DNA from: Caldifarciminota bacterium
GTDB taxonomy: Bacteria; Hydrothermota; Hydrothermia; B15-G9
Direction: 5' to 3'
Length of the DNA: 40,775 nt
Assembly: GCA_015489175.1 (NCBI GenBank)
Contig: WGAI01000071.1
Coordinates: 1 to 40,775, forward strand
In this document: piece by piece, positions 1 through 9,072 of the stretch
Position numbering within the stretch: the stretch's first letter is position 1
Layout of the letters: every line of letters begins with the position of its first letter
Program-made: the position numbers and the translations under genes
The notes under the pieces: generated by a model
Told to the model about the DNA's origin: nothing
The model's input: the letters and a program-made list of their open reading frames with translations, nothing else
Database searches by the model: none

Positions 1-1860
1 ACCGACCTTGCGATCATAAGGTTAAAAGCCTATACCCCCCGAGATGCTGCTATGCTAACAAATGCAGTGGCCGAGGAATATGTAAATTTCACGCTCTACG
101 ACCTACGAAAAGAGGCGAGAAGCGTAAGAGATTTCATCCAAAATCAGCTCGACAAGGTCGAAAAGGAATTGGAACAGGCCCAGGACTCCCTCAAAAAATT
201 CAAAGAGCAGACAGGCATATTCATGTTAGATGAGGATGCACGGAATTTGATAAATCGCCTCTCAAGCCTTCAGGCGGAATTAACGGCTGCCACTACCGAG
301 AAAGTTGCTACAAAAGCCAGAATTAACAATTTGAGAGCACAGCTGCAGCAACAAAGTGCCCAGCAGAGAGAGAGACTTATCACTTCTCCAGAGATAAGCG
401 GCAACCCCGTGGTCCAGTCGTTGAAAGATAAGCTTACGGAACTGGAGATTAGAAAAGCCAAACTTATGGAGGAATACACAGAGCAACATCCTGAAGTTCA
501 GGCCATCAACAGAGAGATCGACAAAACGAAGGAGGAACTCAGGAAGGCTGTTGGAAGTGCGATGAAAGCAGGTCCGCTTGCCAGCGACCCGATAATCCAA
601 TCGATCCTGCAAGACCTCATAAGAAGCGAAGCCGATCTGAACGCCCTTGAGGGACAGATCGAAGCCCTCAAAAAAGTCATAAGTTACTATGAAAGCAGAA
701 TTAAACAGTTACCTACTACCGAAGTTCGCCTTGCCGAGCTGACAAGAGAGGTGGAATCAAAAAAGGCCACATACAACATGTTGCTGTCCAAACTTGAGGA
801 TGTAAAGATCACGGAGGCGAGAACCGTAAGCGACGCCAAAGTGGTTGATCCAGCAGTCCCACCAACTCAGCCAATTAAGCCAAGGAAAAAACTAAACCTC
901 ATCCTTGGATTCATACTCGGCTTGATGTTAGGTGTAGGTGGAGCCTTTGTCTCAGAGTATCTTGACACATCGATCAAAGTCCCTGAAGAGATTGAAAACA
1001 CGATAGGCGTTCCTGTAATAGGCACCATTCCCAAAATCGGCATTGGTGTTTCAAAAGGCAAAGCGGAAGAGCTCATACAGAAAAGGCTGATAACTGTGGG
1101 TGAGCTTGCTTCTTCACCGGTGGCTGAAGCTTACAGGGCACTCAGGACAAACCTGAAATTTTCGAGCATAAGCAAACCGCTAAGAAGCATTGTCATAACG
1201 AGTAGTCTGGCACAGGAAGGTAAAAGCACAGTCACAGCTAACCTTGCAATAACCTTTGCACAGTTGAACCACAAGGTGTTGCTTGTGGATGCCGATTTAA
1301 GAAAGCCTATGCTTCACAGAATTTTCGGATATAACCGCGTCCCTGGACTGACGGATGTGCTTGTCGGAAGTCACAAGATCGATGATGTAATCCACGACTT
1401 ACATAGATTTTCGCCAAATCTTATGCTTATCACAAGCGGGCAAATACCACCAAACCCTGCTGAACTGCTTGGCTCTCAACAAATGGAGGAATTCCTCGAC
1501 GAAACTTTGCAGAGATTTGAGTATATTTTCTTTGACACGCCTCCTGTTTTGCCTGCCACAGACGCATCTGAGCTGTCATCTAAAACAGACGGCGTAATTC
1601 TTGTCATAAAAGCACTTGAAACCGAACGAGAGGTCGTCGAACAGGCAAAGAAGATGCTGGATAGGGCCGGAGCCAACATCGTAGGTGCCGTGCTTAATGC
1701 CATGGATATTGAACGGCAATTCTACTACTACAAATACCGCTACAAACGCTATTACTATTACTACTCCTACACCCACAAAGATCAGTTAAAAGAGTATGAA
1801 GCTCATCGCAGCAATCCATTCAAAAAGATTTTAAGAAAATTCAAGAGAGGTAGAAGATGA
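1..1860 (+). CDS. Polysaccharide co-polymerase with C-terminal BY-kinase domain (Wzc/GumC type), 5' truncated
   Basis: The reading frame is open to the left edge, so the N-terminus, including the first membrane segment and Wzz region, lies outside. What remains is a long coiled coil (about 100-780), a membrane segment (about 892-950), and a cytoplasmic ATPase domain. That domain has the bacterial tyrosine-kinase signature: Walker A with EGKST near 1216, Walker A' LLVDADLRKP at 1279-1308, and Walker B IFFDTPP near 1525. The C-terminus is a tyrosine cluster at 1720-1770 (11 Tyr in 17 residues), the usual autophosphorylation tail. In this family the protein controls chain length and export of capsule or exopolysaccharide at the inner membrane, through cycles of tyrosine phosphorylation. 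The next gene overlaps by ATGA and is a sugar-modifying enzyme, which supports a polysaccharide locus. Family call firm; the exported polymer is unknown. Confidence 0.9.
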   Translation, partial: TDLAIIRLKAYTPRDAAMLTNAVAEEYVNFTLYDLRKEARSVRDFIQNQLDKVEKELEQAQDSLKKFKEQTGIFMLDEDARNLINRLSSLQAELTAATTEKVATKARINNLRAQLQQQSAQQRERLITSPEISGNPVVQSLKDKLTELEIRKAKLMEEYTEQHPEVQAINREIDKTKEELRKAVGSAMKAGPLASDPIIQSILQDLIRSEADLNALEGQIEALKKVISYYESRIKQLPTTEVRLAELTREVESKKATYNMLLSKLEDVKITEARTVSDAKVVDPAVPPTQPIKPRKKLNLILGFILGLMLGVGGAFVSEYLDTSIKVPEEIENTIGVPVIGTIPKIGIGVSKGKAEELIQKRLITVGELASSPVAEAYRALRTNLKFSSISKPLRSIVITSSLAQEGKSTVTANLAITFAQLNHKVLLVDADLRKPMLHRIFGYNRVPGLTDVLVGSHKIDDVIHDLHRFSPNLMLITSGQIPPNPAELLGSQQMEEFLDETLQRFEYIFFDTPPVLPATDASELSSKTDGVILVIKALETEREVVEQAKKMLDRAGANIVGAVLNAMDIERQFYYYKYRYKRYYYYYSYTHKDQLKEYEAHRSNPFKKILRKFKRGRR

Positions 1861-2876
1861 AAGTATCGCTCATAGGTGTTGGGAACTGGGGGAGAAACCA
1901 TCTCAGAGTTCTGTATTCCATGTCAAACATTGAACTTGTTTGGGTATGCGACCTCAGCGAAAAATTGCTTGAGAAGGCCAAAAGCCAATACCCAAACATC
2001 AAAACCACGCGAGACAGTGACCTTGCGATAAGGGATGCTGACGCGGTTGTAATCGCCAGCTCAGCTGTAACGCACTACGAGCTGGCCAGAAAAGCGCTCG
2101 AAGCCGGGAAACATGTCTTTGTCGAAAAGCCCATGGCACTTAATGTCGAACACGCCGAGGAACTCGTAAATCTCGCTAATCAAAAAGGGCTGAAGTTGAT
2201 GGTTGGTCACCTGTTGCTCTACCATCCCGTCGTCACAAAACTCAAGCAAATGATAGACGGCGGTGAGATCGGAGATGTGCTTTATCTCTACTCGCGCAGG
2301 GTAAATCTCGGCAGAATTAGGTCTGACGAAAATGTGATGTGGAGCCTGGCGCCGCATGACATCTCTGTGGCCAATTACCTGATAACCGAAAAACCCATCA
2401 TCGTGCGGGCAAAAGGCAAGGACTATGTTCAACCCGGAATACAGGACATGGTGTTCATGGATGTGGAATATGAGAGCGGCAAAATAGCCCACTTTCATGT
2501 CAGCTGGCTTGATCCTCACAAAGTGCGCACCCTCGTTGTGGTCGGAACAGACAAGATGGTGGTATTCGACGATATGAATCAGGACGAAAAACTCAAGATT
2601 TACGATAAAGGTGTCGATTGGGAGGCTTTGAAACAGCCGCACGATATACCTCCGGGGACTATCTCTGTCAGATATGGCGACATCTACTCGCCAAGGATAA
2701 ATATGTCGCAGCAGCCTTTAAACATTGAGCTGAACCATTTTATAAAGTCAATAGTTGAGGATTTTAAACCATTGACTGATGGTCAAAACGGGCTCGAGGT
2801 GCTCAAAGTGTTGAGTGCCGGCCAGCAATCGCTCGATAACGGCGGAGAGCCTGTTAAAATCCAATGGGAGGATTAA
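1857..2876 (+). CDS. Gfo/Idh/MocA-family NAD-dependent sugar dehydrogenase
   Basis: 339 residues. The N-terminal Rossmann fold shows GVGNWGRNH at residues 7-15, and the family's EKP motif is at residues 90-92, followed by the alpha/beta substrate-binding domain. Members oxidise or reduce nucleotide sugars; the closest functional analogy by context is WlbA/WbpB, the UDP-N-acetylglucosaminuronate 3-dehydrogenase. Translation is coupled to the upstream kinase by a 4-base ATGA overlap. A hexapeptide acetyltransferase starts 2 bases after its stop. A dehydrogenase plus acetyltransferase pair is typical of routes to acetamido sugars in O-antigen or capsule, but the aminotransferase that would complete such a route is not in the window. 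The substrate is therefore inferred only. Confidence 0.85.
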   Translation: MKVSLIGVGNWGRNHLRVLYSMSNIELVWVCDLSEKLLEKAKSQYPNIKTTRDSDLAIRDADAVVIASSAVTHYELARKALEAGKHVFVEKPMALNVEHAEELVNLANQKGLKLMVGHLLLYHPVVTKLKQMIDGGEIGDVLYLYSRRVNLGRIRSDENVMWSLAPHDISVANYLITEKPIIVRAKGKDYVQPGIQDMVFMDVEYESGKIAHFHVSWLDPHKVRTLVVVGTDKMVVFDDMNQDEKLKIYDKGVDWEALKQPHDIPPGTISVRYGDIYSPRINMSQQPLNIELNHFIKSIVEDFKPLTDGQNGLEVLKVLSAGQQSLDNGGEPVKIQWED

Positions 2877-2878
2877 AC

Positions 2879-3628
2879 ATGATTCATGAAACGGCGAAAA
2901 TTGGGGAGGGAACTGGCATAGGCCAGAATGTTTATATCGGCAAAAATGTGATTATAGGCAAAAACTGTCAAATAGGGCATAATGTTGTCATCCATGACGG
3001 AACAATCATCGGCGACAATGTCAGGATAGACGACAACACCGTCATAGGCAAGCTGCCGATGAAGGCCAAGATGTCAGCCATTACCAAGGAGAAAGAACTC
3101 CCACCGGCTGAGATCGGCAGCGGCGTCCTGATCGGAGCGCTCGTCGTGATTTATCGGGGCGCCAAAATTGGCAAAAATGTATTGATAGCGGACCTCGCCT
3201 CTGTGCGCGAAGATGTGGAGATCGGCGATTACACGATAATCGGTCGGGGCGTTACAGTCGAAAACAAGGTCAAAATAGGCAAAAAAGTCAAGATAGAGAC
3301 AGAGGCCTACATCACCGCCCTTTCCGAGATCGGAGACTACTGCTTCATAGCTCCAGAGGTCACATTCACAAACGACAACTTCATGGGCAGGACAAAGGAG
3401 AGATTTAAATACCACAAGGGCGTTACACTGAAGAAAGGTGCGCGGGTTGGAGCCAACTCGACATTCCTTCCGGGCATAACTGTCGGGGAAGACGCCGTTG
3501 TGGCCGCGGGTTCCGTTGTGACCAAAGATGTCCCGCCAAGAAAGATAGTGCTTGGCGCGCCTGCACGTGTCTGGCGCGATGTCCCGGAAGAACAGCTGTT
3601 GGAAAATCAGGATTATTACGAAGGATAA
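2879..3628 (+). CDS. Hexapeptide-repeat (left-handed beta-helix) acyltransferase, probably sugar N-acetyltransferase
   Basis: 249 residues built almost entirely from hexapeptide repeats of the [IV]G-x4 type, the left-handed beta-helix fold of trimeric acetyl-CoA-dependent transferases. The C-terminal part has the typical [10 protein letters not shown] segment. An ATG in the same frame at 2864 lies inside the preceding gene. I prefer ATG 2879 because GGGAGG lies just upstream and the start falls 2 bases after the preceding stop. By context it probably acetylates the amino sugar made with the neighbouring dehydrogenase (WlbB/WbpD-like role), though it is longer than those enzymes. It is the last gene of the polysaccharide unit and is followed by a strong terminator. 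Confidence 0.85.
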   Translation: MIHETAKIGEGTGIGQNVYIGKNVIIGKNCQIGHNVVIHDGTIIGDNVRIDDNTVIGKLPMKAKMSAITKEKELPPAEIGSGVLIGALVVIYRGAKIGKNVLIADLASVREDVEIGDYTIIGRGVTVENKVKIGKKVKIETEAYITALSEIGDYCFIAPEVTFTNDNFMGRTKERFKYHKGVTLKKGARVGANSTFLPGITVGEDAVVAAGSVVTKDVPPRKIVLGAPARVWRDVPEEQLLENQDYYEG

Positions 3629-3652
3629 ATCATTCCCCGAAGTAAGAGATTG

Positions 3653-3683
3653 AAGCGGCTCCAGTAACTGGAGCCGCTTTTTT
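3653..3683 (+). terminator. Rho-independent terminator of the polysaccharide unit
   Basis: A perfect 12-base-pair stem (AAGCGGCTCCAG at 3653-3664, CTGGAGCCGCTT at 3668-3679) with a 3-base loop TAA, followed by a T run to 3683. The left flank has no A run, so it should act only on + strand transcripts. The stop codon of the convergent Memo-AMMECR1 gene (3682-3684) overlaps the T run. Confidence 0.92.
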
Positions 3684-5079
3684 ATTCCTCATCGCCGAAA
3701 ACGATAGCCTCGAACCTGTATATCTCAGTTGCTGGGTCGTGCCAGCATCCGAGCCGCAATCCCGCTTTCAGACATGTGTGGTCAAGAAATGTCTTCCTGT
3801 CCCATCCCTCTTCGGTTGCCACTTGAGGCAGCAACAGTCCCTGATACGGGCCTCTCTTTATGAGCAAACCGTCACGGCCAACCTGAATCTCGTTCACATC
3901 TGAGACCTTTTGGAGAGGAGTAAGCACTGAGACTTCATAGGACAGGTGAGGCAATTCGTCAGGTGTCACCGGTGGAAAGCGAGGATCGTTAAGTGCGGCG
4001 GATATAGCCACATCCTTAACAGTCTGATAGAGCGGCTTAAGACCAACGATGTAACCTATGCATCCCCGCAACTGACCATGCTTTTTGAGCGTTACAAACG
4101 CTCCCCACGGCTCCTGTAATCTCTGGCTCTTAGGGGAAAATTCCGGAATAGGCTCGCCACGAACAGCCGCCTCAACGCTCTTTTTGGCTATGTCCAAAAG
4201 CTCGTCCTTCTCATCCTCCGTCAGGGAAGGCCTCTCATCAACGCCCATGCGCGAAAACGATATGCTGGCATATCCGACAACATATCCGACATAATTGCCA
4301 GTGATCTCAGCAGAATTGGCGTAAAAGTTAAGCATCGCTGAGTTTACGCCCAACTTTTTGAGTGTTTTCATCCCAATAGTTATGCCGCCATAACCGCACG
4401 CCTCGCATTCGCCCTGCTTGATGCACATGTAAAATTCATTCTCGTTGAGGTCAAGTATATGAGCTATGGTCTTGCTGTCTGTAATCCTGCACTCCTCGTA
4501 AGAGTAGCCGTGATAAAGGTCAGAGCTCATTATCAAAATCCAATCGTCAAGCCCTTCCAGCGTCTCGGCAAGCGTATCGGCAGCTTCTTCGACCAGCTCC
4601 ATAGTTACGGCTCCAACAAGGAGAGGTGCTATCCGAAATTCCTCATCCAGTATGTATTGCAAGAACGGAAGTTGCACCTCTATCGAGTGTTCAGCAGTAT
4701 GGAAGATGGTATTCGGGAAGATGGTCTTCGATCTGGATGTGAGTTCAGCCACAAACTCGGAATTCACTTCGATCTCGCCAAATGGAGTAACCCATTTGCC
4801 CGACGGATAGGCAGCCACACCTGAAAAAACTGCCTGATGGGATGGGCCGAGCAACACAACATTCTTTATGGGTAGTCCTTTCACGAGTTTATAGCCAGCA
4901 GCTGCAACTGTCCCCGAGTAGGCATATCCCGCATGTGGCGAGATCAACCCCATAAGCTCCCCTGTCACCGCCTCAGGAGTGGGCGCATAGCTGAACAAGG
5001 CATCGAGCACGCCGAGCAACTCCTCTCTGTCGCCAGGATAAAACTGCCCGGCAACAGCCGGCTTCCTTATCTCACTCAT
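3682..5079 (-). CDS. Memo-AMMECR1 fusion (AmmeMemoRadiSam proteins B and A in one chain)
   Basis: 465 residues. The N-terminal two thirds are a Memo domain: RKPAVAGQFYPGD at the start, then SPHAGYAYSG, LGPSHQ and AEHSIEVQLPFLQ, the conserved His-rich segments of the family. The last ~175 residues are an AMMECR1 domain with the hallmark LRGCIG and a DPRFPPV segment. The two are normally separate genes encoded with a radical-SAM partner (the AmmeMemoRadiSam set); no radical-SAM gene is in this window. In-frame ATGs also exist at 5094 and 5085, but GGAGG at 5092-5088 has the right 8-base spacing only for ATG 5079. The gene lies 32 bases downstream of ahcY on the same strand, so the two are probably co-transcribed. 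The biochemical role remains unsettled as far as I know. Confidence 0.9.
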   Translation of the reverse strand: MSEIRKPAVAGQFYPGDREELLGVLDALFSYAPTPEAVTGELMGLISPHAGYAYSGTVAAAGYKLVKGLPIKNVVLLGPSHQAVFSGVAAYPSGKWVTPFGEIEVNSEFVAELTSRSKTIFPNTIFHTAEHSIEVQLPFLQYILDEEFRIAPLLVGAVTMELVEEAADTLAETLEGLDDWILIMSSDLYHGYSYEECRITDSKTIAHILDLNENEFYMCIKQGECEACGYGGITIGMKTLKKLGVNSAMLNFYANSAEITGNYVGYVVGYASISFSRMGVDERPSLTEDEKDELLDIAKKSVEAAVRGEPIPEFSPKSQRLQEPWGAFVTLKKHGQLRGCIGYIVGLKPLYQTVKDVAISAALNDPRFPPVTPDELPHLSYEVSVLTPLQKVSDVNEIQVGRDGLLIKRGPYQGLLLPQVATEEGWDRKTFLDHTCLKAGLRLGCWHDPATEIYRFEAIVFGDEE

Positions 5080-5111
5080 GGCCATTACCTCCATCCTTAT
5101 AAAACGCTAAC

Positions 5112-6362
5112 TTATGTGCCTTCACGCCAGCTCGACAGGTATCTTTTTTGCTCCTCCGTCAACTCATCTATCTCAATTCCCATAGATTTGAGCTTAAGCT
5201 TTGCAATTTCATCATCTATCTCATGCGGTAATGTGTAAACCTTTGGTTTCAGCTCATTATGATGTTCCAAAATGTATCTGGTTGCAAGTGCCTGATTGGC
5301 AAAGGACATGTCCATCACGGTCGGCGGATGCCCTTCTGCCGCCGCAAGGTTGACGAGACGACCATCCGCAAGAAGGTATATCCTGCGGCCATCCTTCAGA
5401 ATGTAGCGCGTGACATTTGGCCTGACATTCTCAACTTTCACGGCAAGCTCTCTCAAATACTCCTTATCGATCTCCACATCGAAATGGCCTGAATTTGCAA
5501 GCACCGCACCATCCTTGAGGTTATCAATTGCGCTGCGCCCTATGACATTTTTGTCCCCTGTGACCGTCACGAAGAAGTCCCCAATAGCCGCGGCCTTCGC
5601 TATCGGCATCACATTGAACCCATCCATGACCGCCTCCAATGCACGCACAGGATCGACTTCGGTGACGATAACCCTTGCGCCCATGCCTTTCGCCCTCATG
5701 GCCACTCCCCTGCCACACCAACCGTAGCCGCAAACCACAAACACGGAGCCAGCGATGAGCAGGTTTGTTGCCCTCAAAATGCCATCTATCGTCGATTGTC
5801 CCGTCCCATACCTGTTGTCAAACAGGTATTTAGTGAGAGAGTCGTTGACGGCGATCAGTGGATACTTCAGAACGCCCTCTTTCTCCATCGCCCTGAACCG
5901 AATTACACCCGTGGTGGTCTCCTCCGTGCCACCGAGCACGCCGTTGGTCAGCCCCTTCTCGTGCAGATACGATGTCAGGTCACCGCCATCATCGATGGTT
6001 ATCTGAGGCTTGAATTGAGCTACAGCTTCTATGTTTTCGTAATAAGAATCCCTATCCTCACCGTGAACGGCAAAAACCGGTATCTCATAATCACGGACAA
6101 GCGAAGCAGCAACATCATCCTTGGTCGAAAGCGGGTTGGATGCCGCAAGGCGCACATCCGCGCCTCCAGCTTTGAGCGTTATCATAAGATTTGCTGTCTC
6201 AGATGTGACATGCAAACATGCCCCAATTCTCACGCCTTTCAGAGGCTTCTCTTTCTCAAACCGCTCCATCAAATTCCTCAAAACCGGCATGTGTTCACCC
6301 GCCCACTCTATCTTTTTCTTTCCCTCGTCAGCAAGAGATAGATCCCTGACTTTGGATTCCAT
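5112..6362 (-). CDS. ahcY: Adenosylhomocysteinase (S-adenosyl-L-homocysteine hydrolase)
   Basis: 416 residues, near the usual length for the family without the insertion found in many proteobacterial enzymes. It hydrolyses S-adenosylhomocysteine to homocysteine and adenosine in the cytosol, using tightly bound NAD, and so relieves product inhibition of methyltransferases. Recognisable segments are HVTSETANL, the NAD-binding [18 protein letters not shown], and the conserved C-terminal tail with [14 protein letters not shown]. Start ATG 6362 has AGGAGG upstream at a good distance. A TATAAT box on this strand at 6399-6394 probably drives it, leaving a leader of only about 25 bases. The Memo-AMMECR1 gene follows. 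Confidence 0.97.
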   Translation of the reverse strand: MESKVRDLSLADEGKKKIEWAGEHMPVLRNLMERFEKEKPLKGVRIGACLHVTSETANLMITLKAGGADVRLAASNPLSTKDDVAASLVRDYEIPVFAVHGEDRDSYYENIEAVAQFKPQITIDDGGDLTSYLHEKGLTNGVLGGTEETTTGVIRFRAMEKEGVLKYPLIAVNDSLTKYLFDNRYGTGQSTIDGILRATNLLIAGSVFVVCGYGWCGRGVAMRAKGMGARVIVTEVDPVRALEAVMDGFNVMPIAKAAAIGDFFVTVTGDKNVIGRSAIDNLKDGAVLANSGHFDVEIDKEYLRELAVKVENVRPNVTRYILKDGRRIYLLADGRLVNLAAAEGHPPTVMDMSFANQALATRYILEHHNELKPKVYTLPHEIDDEIAKLKLKSMGIEIDELTEEQKRYLSSWREGT

Positions 6363-6393
6363 ATCATCCTCCTATTGAGTTAAGTTGTGGGTA

Positions 6394-6399
6394 ATTATA
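6394..6399 (-). promoter_or_regulatory. Candidate -10 box for ahcY
   Basis: A perfect TATAAT on the minus strand, 32 bases before the ahcY ATG. The -35 is weak: TTAACA lies 19 bases upstream. The leader is too short for a SAM or SAH riboswitch. Confidence 0.4.
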
Positions 6400-6424
6400 C
6401 CGTAATCGGAATGCCTCATGTTAA

Positions 6425-6453
6425 TTGCACCCAACCGATTTAAACAGCATAAT
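6425..6453 (+). promoter_or_regulatory. Candidate promoter for the mscS-thrC unit
   Basis: TTGCAC at 6425-6430 and CATAAT at 6448-6453 with 17 bases between. The -10 is good and the -35 partial. It is divergent to the ahcY -10 box in the same 117-base gap. TGGAGGG at 6468-6474 is the ribosome binding site of the gene it would drive. Confidence 0.35.
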
Positions 6454-6479
6454 CATCCAGCAAAATCTGGAGGGAAAAT

Positions 6480-7313
6480 ATGAAGGGTGTGCTTGGCTTT
6501 CTGAACAGACTGCTCCTGCCCCATGCTGACAAATTTCTCCTTCTGGCCATAAAGTTAGCGGAAATTGTAGTCATAATTTTGATTGCGGTGCTCCTTAAAA
6601 AACACTTTGGGTTCAGATACATAAAGAAAATAGTCCGAAACCTCGATGAGGACACGGAGGCCATCCTTAGATCGGCAGTGGCGTATATCATCTGGTTAAC
6701 TGCAATCGTCATAGTTCTTAACATAATGGGTATAAAAATCGAGAGCCTGATAACCAGTCTTGGCCTCATGAGCGTTGCAATAGGATTCGCGGCACAGGCA
6801 ACCATATCAAATTTCATATCAGGACTTATGATCATGTTTGACAGGTCCGTCAGGATAGGCGATGTCATTGAGGTCAACGGCAACATAGGCGCGATTCACA
6901 GCATCGGTATCCTATCAACTCGGCTTAAAACCTTCGACAATCTGCTGATCAGGGTGCCCAATCGGGAGCTTCTGGACAGCGATGTGAAAAATTACACATT
7001 TTTCAACATCAGACGGTTTGAAATTCTGGTAGGGGTCTCCTACTCAACAGACCTTAAAAAAGCGAGAGAGGTCATCCTGAAGGCCCTTTCAGAGATCGAG
7101 GACATTCTTGACGATCCCGCACCTATAGTATGGGTGACCGAATTCGCAGATTCATCGATCAACTTATCGGTAAAGGCGTGGTGCAGCCGTGAGAAAGTGT
7201 TCGATGTGCGCGACATTGCGGCTCAGAGGATAAAAGAAGCGCTTGACGAGGCGGGCATCGAGATACCGTTTCCTCAGGTTGTGGTCCACATGGCAGAGGA
7301 GGAGCAGAAATGA
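6480..7313 (+). CDS. Small-conductance mechanosensitive channel (MscS family)
   Basis: 277 residues, similar in length to E. coli MscS. Hydrophobic segments cover about residues 20-42 and 62-84. The pore helix region follows with small residues (LGLMSVAIGFAAQATISNF), and then the beta domain with RIGDVIEVNGNIGAI and LIRVPN, both family hallmarks. MscS channels open under membrane tension and release solutes on hypo-osmotic shock. The start has TGGAGGG in good position. The stop overlaps the next start as ATGA, so it is coupled to thrC, an association without obvious functional logic. Confidence 0.93.
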   Translation: MKGVLGFLNRLLLPHADKFLLLAIKLAEIVVIILIAVLLKKHFGFRYIKKIVRNLDEDTEAILRSAVAYIIWLTAIVIVLNIMGIKIESLITSLGLMSVAIGFAAQATISNFISGLMIMFDRSVRIGDVIEVNGNIGAIHSIGILSTRLKTFDNLLIRVPNRELLDSDVKNYTFFNIRRFEILVGVSYSTDLKKAREVILKALSEIEDILDDPAPIVWVTEFADSSINLSVKAWCSREKVFDVRDIAAQRIKEALDEAGIEIPFPQVVVHMAEEEQK

Positions 7314-8494
7314 GGTTCCGTTATGTGTGCTCGGAATGCAGGCGAGAGTTTGAGATAACTCCTGAGCTCATGGTGTGTCCTCACCATGAGCAGCGCCCCG
7401 ACAGACCTCTCAGGGGCGTCCTCGAGGTCAGATTTGACGACGAAGTCGCCCAAAAATTCCGCCGATCACTCGACATCTTCGACATTCTGCCTGTCCCGAG
7501 AGAGTTTTTTCCGCCAATTCCGGTAGGCAACACGCCGATGTGGAGCCCATCAAACCTCAGGAAGAAACTGGAGCTTCCCAACCTCTATCTCAAAGACGAT
7601 ACGGCCAATCCCACTGGTTCGCTGAAAGACAGGGCATCGTTCCTTGTCTCAGCATTTGCCAGAATGCACGGCATTAAGGACATCGTCGTCGCATCAACTG
7701 GCAACGCTGGCTCGTCCATGGCCGGCATCGGAGCCGCAGCGGGACAAAAAGTTACCCTTTTTATACCAGCAGCTGCTCCAAAAGCCAAACTCATACAGGC
7801 ACTTCAGTATGGTGCACATGTGGTAAGGGTGGACGGCAATTACGATCTCGCCTACGACCTGTCGCTTGAATACAGCCGCCGATTTGGAGGGATGAGCCGA
7901 AACACCGGCTACAATCCGATGACGATAGAAGGCAAGAAAACGGCGGCGATAGAGATCTTCCTTCAGCTTGGCCGCAGGGCTCCGAACTTCGTTTTCGTGC
8001 CAGTTGGGGACGGCGTGATCATAGCCGGCGTCTATAAGGGATTTGCAGATCTCATGGGGGCTGGGCTGATCGAGACCATGCCGACCGTGTTCGCTGTTCA
8101 GGCCAGAGGCAGCAACGCCCTGTGTCAAGCAATGGAAAAGGGTGACTTTGAACCCGTCAGTGCGCAGACAGTAGCCGACTCCATCTCGGTGGATGTCCCT
8201 CGAAACGGTTATCACGCACTCGCCAACCTGAAGCGATACGGCGGCAGATGCATTGAAGTCACTGACGATGAGATCCTTGAGGCACAGCTCATGCTCTCAT
8301 CGACAACCGGGCTCTTTGCGGAACCAGCGGCCTCTGCCTCGCTCGCGGGGCTCCTGAAAGTCCGCAATTCCATAGACCAAAAAGGAACAATCGTCCTTCT
8401 GATAACCGGAAACGGACTCAAGGACATAGCTGCCGCTCAAAAACTTGTAGAACTCCCGCAAAAACTCATAAAATCGATCGATGAGCTCGAATAA
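7310..8494 (+). CDS. thrC: Threonine synthase
   Basis: 394 residues. It is a PLP enzyme converting O-phospho-L-homoserine to threonine. The PLP lysine is Lys106 in NPTGSLKDRA, and the phosphate-binding segment STGNAGSS follows. The N-terminus carries a small cysteine-rich head (Cys7, Cys10, Cys23, His25/26) like the zinc-ribbon-type extension of many threonine synthases. Cysteate synthase and other fold-type II PLP enzymes share this fold, but the N-terminal head and overall pattern favour threonine synthase. Its start overlaps the mscS stop by 4 bases, and its end overlaps the next gene by 14 bases. No other threonine-pathway gene is nearby. Confidence 0.9.
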   Translation: MRFRYVCSECRREFEITPELMVCPHHEQRPDRPLRGVLEVRFDDEVAQKFRRSLDIFDILPVPREFFPPIPVGNTPMWSPSNLRKKLELPNLYLKDDTANPTGSLKDRASFLVSAFARMHGIKDIVVASTGNAGSSMAGIGAAAGQKVTLFIPAAAPKAKLIQALQYGAHVVRVDGNYDLAYDLSLEYSRRFGGMSRNTGYNPMTIEGKKTAAIEIFLQLGRRAPNFVFVPVGDGVIIAGVYKGFADLMGAGLIETMPTVFAVQARGSNALCQAMEKGDFEPVSAQTVADSISVDVPRNGYHALANLKRYGGRCIEVTDDEILEAQLMLSSTTGLFAEPAASASLAGLLKVRNSIDQKGTIVLLITGNGLKDIAAAQKLVELPQKLIKSIDELE

Positions 8495-9071
8495 TGCGAA
8501 AATCGAAGCCGTGATCGTCGCCGCAGGCCTGTCCAGAAGGGTCGGCAAATGGAAACCCGCCCTGCCGTTTGGAGAGAAAACGGTGATCGAAAGCGCCATA
8601 TCACCGTTTTTGGCCGTCTGCGAACGAATTATCGTCGTTGGAGGCTACAAATTCGATCAGCTCAAGTCCATTCTGGGAAGGTATGACAGGGTGGAGTTAG
8701 TTTACAACCCGAATTTCGAGAGCGAGATGTTCGTCTCCGTCAAAGTAGGCGTCGCCCATGTCCACGCAGACCGATTTTTCTTCACTCCCGGCGATTACCC
8801 TCTCATCACCGTCGCCACACTAAAAAAGATGCTTGAATCCAACTCAAAAATCGTGATACCGTCTTACAAAGGCAGGAAAGGACACCCCGTGCTGATAAAA
8901 GCCGAGCTCGTGTCCGAACTCATGAGAGAACCCGATGACTCCTCACTCAAAAAATTCCTCACGAGATATCAAGTTGAAATCATTGAGGTCGATGATGAGG
9001 GCATCCGCCTCGACATCGACACATGGGACGACTACCTGAAGCTTCTGGAACGCCTGAAATCGCGAGGATAG
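8481..9071 (+). CDS. MobA/MocA-like nucleotidyltransferase
   Basis: 196 residues. The N-terminus AVIVAAGLSRRVGKWKP is the nucleotide-binding G-x-S-x-R-[MV]G-x-x-K pattern of the MobA-like NTP transferase family, and FTPGDYPLIT carries the metal-binding aspartate. The length and motifs resemble MocA, the CTP:molybdopterin cytidylyltransferase, but this fold also covers other small nucleotidyltransferases. No molybdenum-cofactor or molybdoenzyme gene is in the window, so the substrate is open. ATG 8481 lies inside thrC (14-base overlap), which implies translational coupling; no strong ribosome binding site is visible. Its stop is 1 base from the stop of the convergent EnvC-like gene. Confidence 0.8.
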   Translation: MSSNNAKIEAVIVAAGLSRRVGKWKPALPFGEKTVIESAISPFLAVCERIIVVGGYKFDQLKSILGRYDRVELVYNPNFESEMFVSVKVGVAHVHADRFFFTPGDYPLITVATLKKMLESNSKIVIPSYKGRKGHPVLIKAELVSELMREPDDSSLKKFLTRYQVEIIEVDDEGIRLDIDTWDDYLKLLERLKSRG

Positions 9072-9072
9072 C

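Noticed and set aside
6363-6479. SAM or SAH riboswitch upstream of ahcY
   Set aside because: The predicted leader is only about 25 bases and no paired-stem core is visible.
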